Positions 43,760 to 53,567 of a DNA stretch of 64,000 bases are shown here, piece after piece. Below the pieces are notes generated by a model. It did not search any database. It had not been told where the DNA came from and saw only the letters and a list, made by a program, of their open reading frames with translations. The translations under genes were made by a program, and so were the position numbers. Origin of the DNA: Desulforhabdus amnigena (lineage in GTDB: Bacteria; Desulfobacterota; Syntrophobacteria; Syntrophobacterales; Syntrophobacteraceae); contig NZ_BSDR01000001.1 of NCBI RefSeq assembly GCF_027925305.1, forward strand, positions 2,259,001-2,323,000, written 5' to 3'. The first letter of the stretch is position 1, and every line of letters begins with the position of its first letter.

Positions 43760-45016
43760 ATGCGGTTCTACATTTTTAGAAACTGGTTGCTCAAAAAACT
43801 CAACGTGAGCAAACGCCTGCAGAGGATCTGCCTGTGGTACATCATCTCCCTTATGATAACCACTCGAAAGCACTCTCTGGAGCATGCCTCTGCAATTTCT
43901 GGAAAGAACAGTTCTCAGTTCAGTCGGTTGCTCAAGGAGCATCCGGATACGACCATCTACACACTCAAGGATCTTTCCAGGCGGCAAGGAAAGAAATACT
44001 CCAAGGCTATGAAGACATTGGGAAAACTCCCATGGAAGGTGGCCATGCTGGTTGATCTGACCGGCCAGGGCAGATCCAGCCTGCACTCTGAAAATGTCCA
44101 GAGGCACAATCACGGCAAGGGATACTTTGTTGGCCATCAATGGACCAACATCGTGCTGCTGATAAATGACATGATCATTCCTCTGCTTCCGATTGCCTTC
44201 CTGAGCAGGAATTACTGCAGACAGAAGAATCTGGAGTACAAGAGCGAGCACAAAAGGGTCATAGACTACCTCCAGTCGCTGGATCTTTCGGAATACATCG
44301 AAAACTACAAACCCGAGGAAGTGGTTGTGCTTGCTGACTCCGGCTACGATGATAAGCGAATTCAAAAAGTCATCCTCTCCAGAGGATGGGATTTCATCAT
44401 GGCTGTAAAGAAAAGAAGATCCGTTAAATCCAATGCTCAGTACCTCAAGACCAGTTCCAAAGAGGGCTGGGGCCAAATCCAGGATTTTTTCAGGGCTCAG
44501 CGCAGGCTTGGATGGGAAACTGTTCGTCTCACTGCGAACGGACCAGGAAAAAGGCGGAAGGAGTTCCGCATCAGACATACCATCGTTTGGCTCAAAAATG
44601 TTGCACCGGTTCAACTGGTATGCTCGGAAAGAAAGCGTGCTCCCAGAGGAGAGCGCAAATACTTTGCCTGCTCGCACCTTACACTCCAGCCCAGACAGAT
44701 CCTGATTGGGTACTCTCTGAGGTGGGCGGTGGAACTTTTTCACAAATCCGTAAAGATGCATCTGGGGTTTGAGGATATCGCCGCCACATCCTTTGATTCC
44801 GTGATCTCTCATGTACATTGGGTCTACTGTGCCTACATCCTGCTCCATGCACAGCTTCCCGGTGTGCCATCCTCGGCAAGAACCCTGCACGAAAGGCAGA
44901 GCTATGTTATGAGAGTTGTTGAGCATAAGGAAAAAGCCAATCTTCTTCAGCGGTTGACTCAGATCAACGGGGTAGAGAAACAGAAAAACCAGTTAAAAGA
45001 GGCTCTTGCAGCATGA
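43760..45016 (+). CDS. IS4-family transposase (second type)
   Basis: A 418-residue DDE transposase unrelated in detail to the one at 18521. The second catalytic Asp is in VVLADSGYDD. The IS4 signature Y-x2-R-x3-E-x6-K is in YSLRWAVELFHKSVK. GGAGGAAAGG lies just before the ATG. The frame looks intact. I could not find convincing terminal inverted repeats in the 255 bp before or the 100 bp after the gene, so the element limits are unknown. Confidence 0.85.
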   Translation: MRFYIFRNWLLKKLNVSKRLQRICLWYIISLMITTRKHSLEHASAISGKNSSQFSRLLKEHPDTTIYTLKDLSRRQGKKYSKAMKTLGKLPWKVAMLVDLTGQGRSSLHSENVQRHNHGKGYFVGHQWTNIVLLINDMIIPLLPIAFLSRNYCRQKNLEYKSEHKRVIDYLQSLDLSEYIENYKPEEVVVLADSGYDDKRIQKVILSRGWDFIMAVKKRRSVKSNAQYLKTSSKEGWGQIQDFFRAQRRLGWETVRLTANGPGKRRKEFRIRHTIVWLKNVAPVQLVCSERKRAPRGERKYFACSHLTLQPRQILIGYSLRWAVELFHKSVKMHLGFEDIAATSFDSVISHVHWVYCAYILLHAQLPGVPSSARTLHERQSYVMRVVEHKEKANLLQRLTQINGVEKQKNQLKEALAA

Positions 45017-45163
45017 GTGTCTGATAACTTATTAATTTATAAGGACATATGGCTTATATACCCAATTATAAGCAAGGTTTAAGAAAGTATGGTTCCCCCT
45101 GAAAACTGGAAATCCGCTAAGTTCTAATCTAAGGTAGTTCAGTTGGACAGAAAGCAGGGAGAT

Positions 45164-45300
45164 GAGAGGGTGCTACGGAAAAGCTACTTGGCAGAATTCA
45201 AATCTAAAGTCGCTTTAGAGACTATCAGGGGGGAAAAGAGGAAGATGATTGCCATCTGGTCATTTAAGCCCTTCTTTAGATGGACTATCGGAACACTTCT
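45164..45300 (+). pseudogene. IS3-family orfA fragment
   Basis: In the frame starting at 45176 the DNA reads RKSYLAEFKSKVALETIRGE, the well-known N-terminus of IS3-family OrfA. The similarity then stops; no orfB follows. The fragment lies in a 404-bp stretch (45017-45420) with no intact gene between the IS4-type transposase and the FAD oxidoreductase. Confidence 0.65.
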
Positions 45301-45400
45301 TGAGTAGTCAAACGCAAGATATCAAAATTCCACCTCAAACGACCTGAGCGCTCCCACACTCCTCAACCTTCAAAACCCCTCTGTAAGGCTTTTCATATAT

Positions 45401-45420
45401 TTAACTGAACCGTACTGGGG
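45401..45420. repeat. TTAACTGAACCGTA-type end repeat, copy 1
   Basis: TTAACTGAACCGTACTGGGG ends one base before the stop codon of the FAD oxidoreductase. The inverted counterpart CCCAATACGGTTCAGTTAA is at 47295-47313 and a third, direct copy at 48214-48231. They look like ends of an unknown insertion sequence. Confidence 0.65.
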
Positions 45421-46830
45421 CTAGCTCAAGCCGGATTTTTGGAGTGAGCCACTCTCTTGGTACTCATCATCCGTATTCACCAGCCAAAGGTCATGGTTGG
45501 CGTCCTCGAGAAGATTCTCTGCAGCTAATACACCCATCAGTATCGAGTGATCTTGGTTGTTATACTTGAAGGAACCGCTGCGGCCAATCAGAGTAAGTCT
45601 TTTGATAGTCTTGAGATACTCCACTACCGGCACAAGCACATCCTTATAACCGCGCCTGTAGACCGGGTAGGAATTGTGGATTCTTTTTACGAATCCGGCG
45701 CTGATTGGTGCTTCACCGATAAGGCCGGTTTTCTTCAGCTCATTGTTACCCAATTCGACCAACTCGGCGTCAGAAGACTTCCACAATGAATCGTTATCGT
45801 AACACCAGTATTCAAGCACGACGATGGTAGATGTCTCAGCCCCATTTATCTTGGGCGTCCAGTTCCGAAAATTGGTAAGCCTGCCTGTTTGTAGGTCTGG
45901 AGAATGAACATAAAGCCAATTGTCAGAAAAGAGATTCTGAGCTTCGATCTTTAGATAGACGAGAATTGTGTTTCGAAATCCAAGCTTTTTAACATTTTCC
46001 TGAACAACGATTGGCGTGCCTTCAAGCCTCTCAACCAAGTGGGGCAAGGGCATTGTAGATATAACGTGGTCGAAACGCTCCACACCGCCCACCTCGGCTT
46101 CGATACCCACGGCACAGCCGCTTTCCGTCACAACACGCTTTACCGACGTGGAGAGGAGCACCTTACCGCCATTTTTTATTATGGAATCCGCCATACGCTG
46201 ATAAGGCATTCCCGCCCCGCCGTGTGGATAAGCAAACTGGTCCACCAAAGTTTTGTGTTTGTTGCCGCGGCCTTTGGTCAGGGCGTTCCAGATAGCACTG
46301 GTAAGAGACAGTTTTTTTATGCGTTGCGCTGCGAAATCAGCATCCAGTTCGCTGCAATTTATGCCCCAGAGTTTTTCTGTGTAGGTCTTAAAGAAGACCT
46401 CATAAAGCCGGTAACCGAATCGATGGGCAACCCAGGTTTCGAAAGAACCATCCTGAGCAGTGGGAGATACTTTTTCGCACAGATAGTCGAACATGCAACG
46501 TGCAGTTTCAACGGGGCCGAGCTTTTTGAGAGCGTCAAATGGTTTGAGCGGGTAGTAGAAGAAACGTTTCTTGTAGAATATGCGCGTAAGCCTTCGGACA
46601 AGGTCGTAATCCCCTGCCACAGCCTTAAGCCACACTGCATTTATGCGTGGATCAGAACTAAAGAACCTATGAGGCCCCAGATCCACTTTCTGCCCCCAGA
46701 GGTCGAAGGTCTTGGCCATGCCGCCAACAGTGTTGTCCGCCTCATAAACTACGACTTCATGACCCGCCCGGCTTATAAGTTCTGCGGCGGTAAGCCCTGC
46801 AGGCCCTGCTCCGATGATGCCTACTCGCAA
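45421..46830 (-). CDS. FAD-dependent oxidoreductase, UDP-galactopyranose mutase/PPO-like
   Basis: A 469-residue flavoprotein. The N-terminal dinucleotide motif is GIIGAGPAGLTAAELISRAG with the downstream YEADNTVGGMAKTF. The LGPHRFFSSDPRIN segment and the C-terminal LIGRSGSFKYNNQDHSILMG resemble UDP-galactopyranose mutase-like and protoporphyrinogen-oxidase-like glycan proteins. It may isomerise or oxidise a lipid-linked or nucleotide sugar (inference). It pairs with the GtrA gene 36 bp upstream, and the two are framed by inverted copies of the 45401 repeat. Confidence 0.78.
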   Translation of the reverse strand: MRVGIIGAGPAGLTAAELISRAGHEVVVYEADNTVGGMAKTFDLWGQKVDLGPHRFFSSDPRINAVWLKAVAGDYDLVRRLTRIFYKKRFFYYPLKPFDALKKLGPVETARCMFDYLCEKVSPTAQDGSFETWVAHRFGYRLYEVFFKTYTEKLWGINCSELDADFAAQRIKKLSLTSAIWNALTKGRGNKHKTLVDQFAYPHGGAGMPYQRMADSIIKNGGKVLLSTSVKRVVTESGCAVGIEAEVGGVERFDHVISTMPLPHLVERLEGTPIVVQENVKKLGFRNTILVYLKIEAQNLFSDNWLYVHSPDLQTGRLTNFRNWTPKINGAETSTIVVLEYWCYDNDSLWKSSDAELVELGNNELKKTGLIGEAPISAGFVKRIHNSYPVYRRGYKDVLVPVVEYLKTIKRLTLIGRSGSFKYNNQDHSILMGVLAAENLLEDANHDLWLVNTDDEYQESGSLQKSGLS

Positions 46831-46866
46831 TGGTTAGCCCCTTCATATGCGCCGGCCAGGCTTGGA

Positions 46867-47265
46867 CTACCGGCGGAATGTGATGTATTTGTGACCGATA
46901 TAATTCCCGATGAATCCGAACCCGATCCCAGCGATATGGGCCAGGGCCTCTTGGGACTTTCGCTCTTCGAGCGGGCCGAAGCTGTTCAGCACCGAAAGCG
47001 CTTCCATAGAACCCAGCCAAGTCAGGGTGAGTCCAAGCATGGCCACGACGGTAAACACAGGCAACTGCTTTCGTTTGCCAACGCTGCAAGCCCCCTCAAA
47101 GACAAATCGACGGCTTAACATATAATTATAAATCAATCCAGTTGTATAGGCCAACACAACACTTATCTCAAAGGGAACGAAGGCGTTGTACAAGAACCTA
47201 GACCCAAAATTCAGTAGCGCAGCGGAACCAGCGACAATTAAATACAGACTGAATTGCTTGAACAT
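46867..47265 (-). CDS. GtrA-like membrane protein
   Basis: 132 residues with four TM helices, the GtrA layout (YLIVAGSAALLNFGSRFLYN, VVLAYTTGLIYNYMLSRRFVF, then two more and IAGIGFGFIGNYIGHKYITFRR). The family is thought to flip undecaprenyl-phosphate sugars across the inner membrane for O-antigen or teichoic acid glycosylation. It precedes the FAD oxidoreductase gene in the same direction. Its upstream DNA holds the 47295 inverted repeat and an IS5 element. Confidence 0.85.
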   Translation of the reverse strand: MFKQFSLYLIVAGSAALLNFGSRFLYNAFVPFEISVVLAYTTGLIYNYMLSRRFVFEGACSVGKRKQLPVFTVVAMLGLTLTWLGSMEALSVLNSFGPLEERKSQEALAHIAGIGFGFIGNYIGHKYITFRR

Positions 47266-47348
47266 GTAAGCGTACTCATGCCTGAAATTTTAATCCCAAT
47301 ACGGTTCAGTTAAGGGAACCAATTATAATTTTCGATGCAGCGATGCTA

Positions 47349-48157
47349 GGTTCTGTTGACATTTGGGTTCTAATTAACAGATGTCAACAGCACTACTACA
47401 AGATGAAACATGGTTGAAGATCCTCCAATTCCTTCGCTCCTGTGTGGATGTTTACGTAGGAGAAGAAGGTGATTGCCGTCTTTTCATTGAGGCACTCCTT
47501 TGGATTACACGAAGTGGTGCTCAGTGGAGACTGCTCCCGGAGAAATTCGGTAACTGGAACAGTGTCTATAAACGATTCGCCCGCTGGTGTAACAAGGGTA
47601 TCTTCTCCAGAATGCACGAGCATTTCATAGATGATCCCGATATGGAGAACTTCATGTTTGACAGCACCATTGTTCGTGCCCATCCCTGTGCTGCCGGAGC
47701 CCTCAAAAGATCCGGTGGACAAGAGACACAGGCTCTCGGGCGCAGCCGAGGAGGTTTTTCCACCAAGATCCACGTAGCGGTAGATGGCTTGGGAAATCCC
47801 CTGAGGTTCATTCTCACTCCCGGTCAGAAGAGTGACATCGAACAGGGACCGGCTCTTATCGAGGGTTTCACCTTCGCTCATGCACTGGGAGACAAGGGCT
47901 ATGATTCGGATGCCTTCGTCCAGGCGATCACCCAATCTGGAGCTACTGCTGTGATTCCACCCCGGTCCAATCGCAAAGAGCCCCGTGAATACGACCAATG
48001 CCGCTACCGCGAACGACATCTGATCGAGTGCTTTATGAGCAAGATCAAACATTTCAGACGCATCTTCTCCAGATTCGACAAGCTCGACAGAAGCTTCTTG
48101 GGCTTTCTTGGCTTTGTCGCAGCTCTCATCTGGTTGAGGTGAAATGTCAACAGAACC
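47349..48157 (+). mobile_element. IS5-family insertion sequence, complete, 809 bp
   Basis: The terminal inverted repeats start GGTTCTGTTGACATTT at 47349, with the complement ending at 48157. They are flanked by TA on both sides (47347-47348 and 48158-48159), compatible with a 2-bp target duplication as in the IS427-like group. It is nested inside the 47295/48214 inverted repeats. Confidence 0.88.
47381..48142 (+). CDS. IS5-family transposase
   Basis: 253 residues with the catalytic triad visible: [28 protein letters not shown] and [16 protein letters not shown] (E-x6-K). Unlike many relatives, it is one continuous frame rather than two overlapping ones. It is probably intact and, with exact ends, possibly active. 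Confidence 0.9.
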   Translation: MSTALLQDETWLKILQFLRSCVDVYVGEEGDCRLFIEALLWITRSGAQWRLLPEKFGNWNSVYKRFARWCNKGIFSRMHEHFIDDPDMENFMFDSTIVRAHPCAAGALKRSGGQETQALGRSRGGFSTKIHVAVDGLGNPLRFILTPGQKSDIEQGPALIEGFTFAHALGDKGYDSDAFVQAITQSGATAVIPPRSNRKEPREYDQCRYRERHLIECFMSKIKHFRRIFSRFDKLDRSFLGFLGFVAALIWLR

Positions 48158-48337
48158 TAGAGTTGAAGACATTTCAGCAGTCATCAAAAACGCCAAATGA
48201 CCGCATTTTCGGCTTAACTGAACCGTATTGGTTTTAACCCATTAGACATCCTAACCTTGTGGAGTTTGATACCTAAAACACAACAATCGAGTCAGCTTCT
48301 TGGCATTTCTATTTTGTTTTTTTCAACCCAAATGTAC

Positions 48338-49906
48338 TCATTTTCCGCATGATCTGTAGATATGATCCTTCATTAACTGGTAAATCTTGAACTCACTGTT
48401 CTCATAGATTAACTGGGCAGCGCCATGTTCTGAAAGGTACATGATCACTTTAGGAGAAACTTGATCACCCGCTTCATTTTTAAGGCAGAGGTAATCTCCA
48501 CTTGAGAGTCCTTTAGCCGTGTCTCTTATAATGGATTTTCGCCCAGTCATCATCCTCATGACGCGAGGCTTAAAAAAGATCACCGTGCTTTCTGGTTTCG
48601 TGTTTTCATTAATGAATGAAAACATCTTTTCGGAGGTTGCAGTGAACGGTCCTATAGAAATTTCACGATTGTGAATGATATTTAAGTATGCATAACGTAT
48701 CGAGCGAATCCCGAAGCTTGAAATGACAAAAAAAATGAGGAGAAAACTGACTTTTTTTCGTAAAAATTGCTTTATCTTTGTTGAGCCATCTTGAACATCT
48801 TGAAATGCCTCCATTCCAATTAGCGCGAACGACACACAGAAAGGCAATACTGGAAATAGAAATCGGAGTCCTTGTCTTTCCGGCCAAAATATATAAAGCA
48901 AAATAGTAAGTATGACGTATATAATAATATGATAATCAGATCGATAACGTATAATCAAACCTTTTATAACATAAGGAATAGTTATAACGTAGATCAAGTA
49001 GCCAAATATCCCCATGGAGAAAAAATCAGCGGGTAACTTGGCATAGTAGAGCAGATTGTAAAAGATGCTATGCATTGATATTTTGCTAAGATAACTCATA
49101 TGAGATGAGCCACCATCTGGGAAAAAGCCATTCCATAGTAGTACCAAGCCCAAAAAAGATACATAGGGCAAGAAAGCAAGCAGACAACTGTACACTGCTT
49201 TAGAGTTCCATGAGAGATGGCTCCTGGTAACTGCCGACCAACTGAAATTTGCTACTTGGCCTGTCAAAATCCTTTGGATCAATATAAAAAGCTGTGTACT
49301 AGTTAGTGTTAGTAGAAGAAGAATGCCATTGGTTCGTACAAAAAACGCTATAGCTATTAATATACCCAAAACAATGTTGTCACAAATAGGTGAAATAAAT
49401 TGTCTTTTTTCAATAATCAATAATCCAATTAGTAACACAGTTATCGTAGAAAATAGCAAAAATGGTATATCGGATAGTACATTGTCTAAAAACTCAAGTA
49501 AAAATGGATTTAGGGAAAATATGCATACCAAGCATAAAACCCAAAAAGATGAATGATATTTTCTAAAGCCAATAAATAGCAAGCATAAATAAAACAAGAA
49601 GAAGATGGCTCCTATTGATTTTAGAGCGATCATATTGATTCCGAATATTCCATATAATGGTGATAATAATGCAGGGAATCCCCAAGGATAGGCAATTGGA
49701 CCTATCTTTCTTGAAGATTGAAGCATTGTAAAACTATTCTCTTCTATAAATTTACTTGGATTACCTTCGAAAATGCTCCTTGCCTGCATTATATACGCTG
49801 CAAAATCGCCTCCCCAGTCGTGACCTTTTGAGAGGGTGCAATAGACCAAGATTCCAGCAACGCTCAAAATCATAATAAAAAGTGCTCTGATATTCGCTTC
49901 TTTCAT
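48338..49906 (-). CDS. Membrane glycosyltransferase-like protein (GT-C type)
   Basis: 522 residues with about ten to twelve TM helices. After the first helix comes a loop with HDWGGDFAAYIMQA, whose acidic residues fit the catalytic loop of GT39/GT83 enzymes. VLSDIPFLLFSTI is similar to other PMT-like proteins. A C-terminal soluble part of about 100 residues (from KMFSFINENT) lies outside the membrane. The gene is AT-rich compared with the housekeeping regions. No acceptor can be predicted. Confidence 0.7.
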   Translation of the reverse strand: MKEANIRALFIMILSVAGILVYCTLSKGHDWGGDFAAYIMQARSIFEGNPSKFIEENSFTMLQSSRKIGPIAYPWGFPALLSPLYGIFGINMIALKSIGAIFFLFYLCLLFIGFRKYHSSFWVLCLVCIFSLNPFLLEFLDNVLSDIPFLLFSTITVLLIGLLIIEKRQFISPICDNIVLGILIAIAFFVRTNGILLLLTLTSTQLFILIQRILTGQVANFSWSAVTRSHLSWNSKAVYSCLLAFLPYVSFLGLVLLWNGFFPDGGSSHMSYLSKISMHSIFYNLLYYAKLPADFFSMGIFGYLIYVITIPYVIKGLIIRYRSDYHIIIYVILTILLYIFWPERQGLRFLFPVLPFCVSFALIGMEAFQDVQDGSTKIKQFLRKKVSFLLIFFVISSFGIRSIRYAYLNIIHNREISIGPFTATSEKMFSFINENTKPESTVIFFKPRVMRMMTGRKSIIRDTAKGLSSGDYLCLKNEAGDQVSPKVIMYLSEHGAAQLIYENSEFKIYQLMKDHIYRSCGK

Positions 49907-49996
49907 GGGTGCAGATCTTTTCTGATGCTACCGGATTTTGTGTTTAGGTTCTCCGGGACTGGAGAACAGCGGCAACCAGCATATTTTGGAGGCAGT

Positions 49997-50131
49997 TGGA
50001 ATGATGGTAGCACATGGCGATAGAAAACTGTACCTGGTCCAATAAGAGGCGTTGGCAAAACGAAGGGCTTCCTCCCCCTGTGTCAGAATAGTTGTCGTGT
50101 CAGGGGGGATTGACAATCAACACTCGCATGG
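49997..50131 (-). pseudogene. Deleted copy of the B12-radical SAM gene
   Basis: The DNA at about 50010-50075 matches codons of the C-terminal part of the gene at 39769-41193 (region 40047-40107). The DNA at 50103-50131 matches its first ten codons (MRVLIVNPP). About 1.05 kb between them is missing. What follows (50117 on) is the second GT2 copy, so the whole block is a decayed duplication. Confidence 0.75.
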
Positions 50132-51073
50132 AATGATCTCCCTATACTTCGCACAGAAAAAGCCGGACATCTGCACAAGAAAGCTCATCAGAAGCAAAAA
50201 AACAATCAAAGGGAATTTACTGTCTGAATGATAGTGCTTGATTATGTTCAAGGTGGACCAGAGACGCAGGGAAGCGAAGTTCCGTTTTCCGGTAACCTTT
50301 TTTGAAAAAATGAAGCTGCTGAGCCCCCTATGGAACTGCCACCTCAAAAAGCTTTTCAAGGAGTCACTGGCAACATGATAGGCGAGTACCTGCGGGCAAT
50401 ACTTGATTCTGTAGCCTGACTGGACCAGGGAATAAGCCAGAAAACTGTCCTCTCCCCCGGCATAGGGAAAACACTCATCAAACCCGCCAACATCTTCGAA
50501 CAGTTCCCTTTTGATGGCGAAGTTACAGGAACTGAGGCTGTTGGTGAATCCATCCTCCGAAACCTTCCACACTTTTTCAAAACCTAAAGCGCCCCCGGCG
50601 GGAAAACCGAGTGCGGAGATGGAATCTCCCAAGAAATTGGACGGCAAGAGCACCAACTTGCCCATGATCACCTCTGCATCTCCCTGAGCAAAACAGCGCT
50701 CGATTTGCTCAAGCCAGTCATATGCCACAATACAGTCACTGTCCGTAAAAATCAGTACATCCCCTTTGGCTCTGCGCGCTCCAAGGTTTCTGCAATGTGC
50801 GGGACCACGGTTTTTTTTCAGCCGCCACGGCTGGATCTCCCACGCATGGCAGGCGCCACAAGTGCCATCTGTTGAGCAATCGTCCACAACAATGATTTCA
50901 AAATCTTTCTCGTAGGTTTGTTTTTTGAGAGAATTCAGCAGCGCCGGCAGAGTGATCTCTGAATTATAGGCTGGTATGATGATAGAGAATTTCAATTTTA
51001 CCTCTATCCTTTCAGAAAATGCCCGCAGATCAATATGTCTGTCATATGTAGGCATGTTCAAAAGGCTATGCAA
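50117..51073 (-). CDS. Family 2 glycosyltransferase, copy 2 of a duplicated pair
   Basis: 318 residues. GT-A motifs as in copy 1: SIIIPAYNSEITLPALL, IIVVDDCSTD, TDSDCIVAYDW and GGFDECFPYAGGEDSF, plus the same C-terminal TM helix. From RLKKNRGPAHCRNLGARRAK on it is nearly identical to 41181-42071, whereas the first about 70 residues after the start are only moderately similar. That mosaic suggests recombination or gene conversion of the 3' portion. The start is uncertain within the first 15 codons. Confidence 0.88.
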   Translation of the reverse strand: MHSLLNMPTYDRHIDLRAFSERIEVKLKFSIIIPAYNSEITLPALLNSLKKQTYEKDFEIIVVDDCSTDGTCGACHAWEIQPWRLKKNRGPAHCRNLGARRAKGDVLIFTDSDCIVAYDWLEQIERCFAQGDAEVIMGKLVLLPSNFLGDSISALGFPAGGALGFEKVWKVSEDGFTNSLSSCNFAIKRELFEDVGGFDECFPYAGGEDSFLAYSLVQSGYRIKYCPQVLAYHVASDSLKSFLRWQFHRGLSSFIFSKKVTGKRNFASLRLWSTLNIIKHYHSDSKFPLIVFLLLMSFLVQMSGFFCAKYREIIPCEC

Positions 51074-51104
51074 TTATTTTATTCAAATTAATGCAATAGC
51101 ATCA

Positions 51105-53567
51105 TTATGACCCCGAATGCGAGGTGCCTAAAACTTCGCTATCCACATTCATATTCGCCAAAGGATGAACCACGGAGGCGTCTGTTAATTTTTTTTCCAA
51201 GTCTTTAATCAGGTCTTGCAAAATGATGCGCTCAGGGCAGCCGGGATAAAGCCTCAAACATGTTCGAAAAGCATCAATCGACCCTTCTATTTGATTTGCT
51301 TCGGTGAGAAATAATCCTAATGCCAGATACGCCTTGGAATTGTTGTTATCTAATTTCAATGCTAAATTCACAGATGCGATAGCCTGATCAAGTTGCCTTT
51401 TTTCAAAATAATACCAGCCTCGTAAAAGTTGAACATCGGCTGCTGATGGTTGCAATGTCTCACAATAGGATAGTAAATTTTCACCAAGGGTAATGAAAGG
51501 GGAAGGAAGCTTGTATTTACGAATCAAATAAGCGGTAGCCATACAAGCATTAAATCGTGAAAAAGGATGGTTTATATATTTCTCTCGAAAGCTCCATTTT
51601 GCACTTTGTATTCGATTGAGATTCTCATTTGCTTCCAAATTCTTAAGTAAATTTAGTGCCGTAGCATCATTGGGATATTCATTTTTTGATTTACAAAGCA
51701 GTTCTTTGGCTTTCGCTTCAAAACCCATCGACAGTAGAAATCTGGCAACCCATGTTGTAGTCGGCAAGTCCCCAGGATCACAAGCCCCATCCCCATCGAG
51801 ATCCAGCTTCAGATTCTTTCTCTGAACTTCGTGAAGGATATATTGCAGCATGGGAAACCGAAGATCTTCAACATCGATCTCTTTTCCGGAGAGTTTTTGT
51901 GTATACAAAAGCAATCTTTGAATTGAATAAACAGCACATTTATAGTCTTCCATCTTGGCATAAATAACAGCCAAATTAGAGCACATAGTCACCAACCCCT
52001 GGCGGCTTGCATTCAGAGGTTGTTCGTCAAGAAGCTTCTCTGCTTCCTTAAGTCCTTTGTAAGGTTGGCCCATATTTTCATACGCCAGCAAAATGGTATT
52101 TGCAGCAACATAATATGAATCATTATTTTCCTTACCCATTTCTATGGCATATCTTGCCTTCTCAATAGCCTCTTCATTCTTTCCAATACGAGCCAAAGAA
52201 ACAGCTAGATTTGCATAAGAGCGCGGGCTACTCATTGAATTATTTATATTATGTTCATTTAGTGAAATAATATCATAAAAAAAGTTATTTCTATCATATG
52301 TCATTAAAGTCATTAATGAAAATAGCAATATAAAAATGCACCATTGAACTTTTTTAAAATCAAATTCAGACAGCTTATTAAAAATTTTTCTAATAAAAAA
52401 ATATAACATCAACACAAAGCTAATAATTATACCAACAGACGGAAGATAAACCCTATGCTCGAAAATCAATTCAAGAGGAATAATAGTTGATTCAATGACC
52501 AAGTTTAAAAAAAACCAAATAATTCCATAAGTAATCAATGGATATTTTTTTCTATAAAAAATAGAACCAATAATGATAATAAAAATGGTTATAGATGATA
52601 ATAATGTTGTGTAAGGATTTATTAATGAGGTTGAAAGATCAATATCATGTTCAATAGAAAAACGGTTTGGATTAGGCCACAAAAGTAAAGATATATACCA
52701 AATAACGATGCGTGTTTCCGTTAAAATCCGTTGATTTAAAGTAAAATCTCGAACATCATAGCCAGCCAGGATAGGGTTTAGAACATATAATCCCACAGCG
52801 CCCGACAAGCAAATTATGCTGATCGAAAAGAACCAATGCTTAATAGAATATTTAAAAATACGTTTCGGTAAATCCTGCTGAAAAAACCACACTTCTGTGC
52901 AGAACAACATGACCGGAAGCATGGCAGAATTTTCCTTGGACAAGAAAGCTAACATTGCAGCGATAAAAGAACTAAAATAAAAAAGCAAGGCCTTGAAATT
53001 TAATGTTTTTTCTTTCAAATGCATAGAACGCGCCGTAAGGTAACAAGCCACGCTCATAATATAAAATAGCGTCATAAGTGAGGTCATGCGTTGGACCAAA
53101 TACGTCACTGCGCTTGCCTGAATGGGTTGCAGCGCCCATATTCCGGCAACCCACAATGCCATGTTCCATTGATCGGGCAAGGGTTCGCCTGTGAGATTAT
53201 TTTCCCTAACATGTTGAATAAGCCTGGAGACAAAAAAAATGATGCAAAATACATTTACCAGATGAATCAAGAAGTTGGTGAGATGAAGATAAAAAAATTT
53301 TCCTTTTCCAATCGAAATATCGGCTGCAAAAGTCAGCATGGGGATAAATCTTTTCCAACCGAATTTTGTATCGGAAATGGACAAAAAACGATCTATCGTC
53401 CAATGCTGTATCTTGACTAACGGTTCATTTACAAATGAATGAAAATCATCTAGTAGTGGAGGAGATTGGAAAGTATTGCAATATGCAGAATATATCAATA
53501 TGGTTAAAAGTAATGTCAATAATGCAATATGATACTTTGAGAGCATTTTTGATAAATAAATACTCAT
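51105..53567 (-). CDS. Polytopic membrane protein with C-terminal TPRs, TMTC-like
   Basis: 820 residues. The first about 430 have roughly ten TM helices and a first periplasmic loop with PPLLDDFHSFVNEPLV (acidic DD pair), like TMTC/PMT O-glycosyltransferases. From about 465 on, TPR-like helix pairs follow (YANLAVSLARIGKNEEAIEKAR, AYLALGLFLTEANQIEGSID). An LDLDGDGACDPGDL stretch near 600 looks like a dockerin/EF-hand Ca-binding loop. It lies 175 bp downstream of the pilin gene on the same strand, so pilin glycosylation is a reasonable hypothesis, not proven. Confidence 0.75.
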   Translation of the reverse strand: MSIYLSKMLSKYHIALLTLLLTILIYSAYCNTFQSPPLLDDFHSFVNEPLVKIQHWTIDRFLSISDTKFGWKRFIPMLTFAADISIGKGKFFYLHLTNFLIHLVNVFCIIFFVSRLIQHVRENNLTGEPLPDQWNMALWVAGIWALQPIQASAVTYLVQRMTSLMTLFYIMSVACYLTARSMHLKEKTLNFKALLFYFSSFIAAMLAFLSKENSAMLPVMLFCTEVWFFQQDLPKRIFKYSIKHWFFSISIICLSGAVGLYVLNPILAGYDVRDFTLNQRILTETRIVIWYISLLLWPNPNRFSIEHDIDLSTSLINPYTTLLSSITIFIIIIGSIFYRKKYPLITYGIIWFFLNLVIESTIIPLELIFEHRVYLPSVGIIISFVLMLYFFIRKIFNKLSEFDFKKVQWCIFILLFSLMTLMTYDRNNFFYDIISLNEHNINNSMSSPRSYANLAVSLARIGKNEEAIEKARYAIEMGKENNDSYYVAANTILLAYENMGQPYKGLKEAEKLLDEQPLNASRQGLVTMCSNLAVIYAKMEDYKCAVYSIQRLLLYTQKLSGKEIDVEDLRFPMLQYILHEVQRKNLKLDLDGDGACDPGDLPTTTWVARFLLSMGFEAKAKELLCKSKNEYPNDATALNLLKNLEANENLNRIQSAKWSFREKYINHPFSRFNACMATAYLIRKYKLPSPFITLGENLLSYCETLQPSAADVQLLRGWYYFEKRQLDQAIASVNLALKLDNNNSKAYLALGLFLTEANQIEGSIDAFRTCLRLYPGCPERIILQDLIKDLEKKLTDASVVHPLANMNVDSEVLGTSHSGS

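Larger units (their letters stand above)
47295..48231. repeat. Inverted end repeats enclosing an IS5 element
   Basis: CCCAATACGGTTCAGTTAA (47295-47313) and TTAACTGAACCGTATTGG (48214-48231) are inverted copies. Without the 809-bp IS5 element between them they would bound a piece of only about 126 bp, the size of a MITE. The same end occurs alone at 45401-45420. Confidence 0.7.

Noticed and set aside
43517-44926. Long (469-codon) minus-strand frame
   Set aside because: It is the shadow of the IS4-type transposase at 43760-45016, which has catalytic motifs and a good ribosome binding site.
45176-45260. IS3 orfA reading considered as an intact insertion sequence
   Set aside because: Only the first about 20-25 codons match and no orfB or paired ends are visible.
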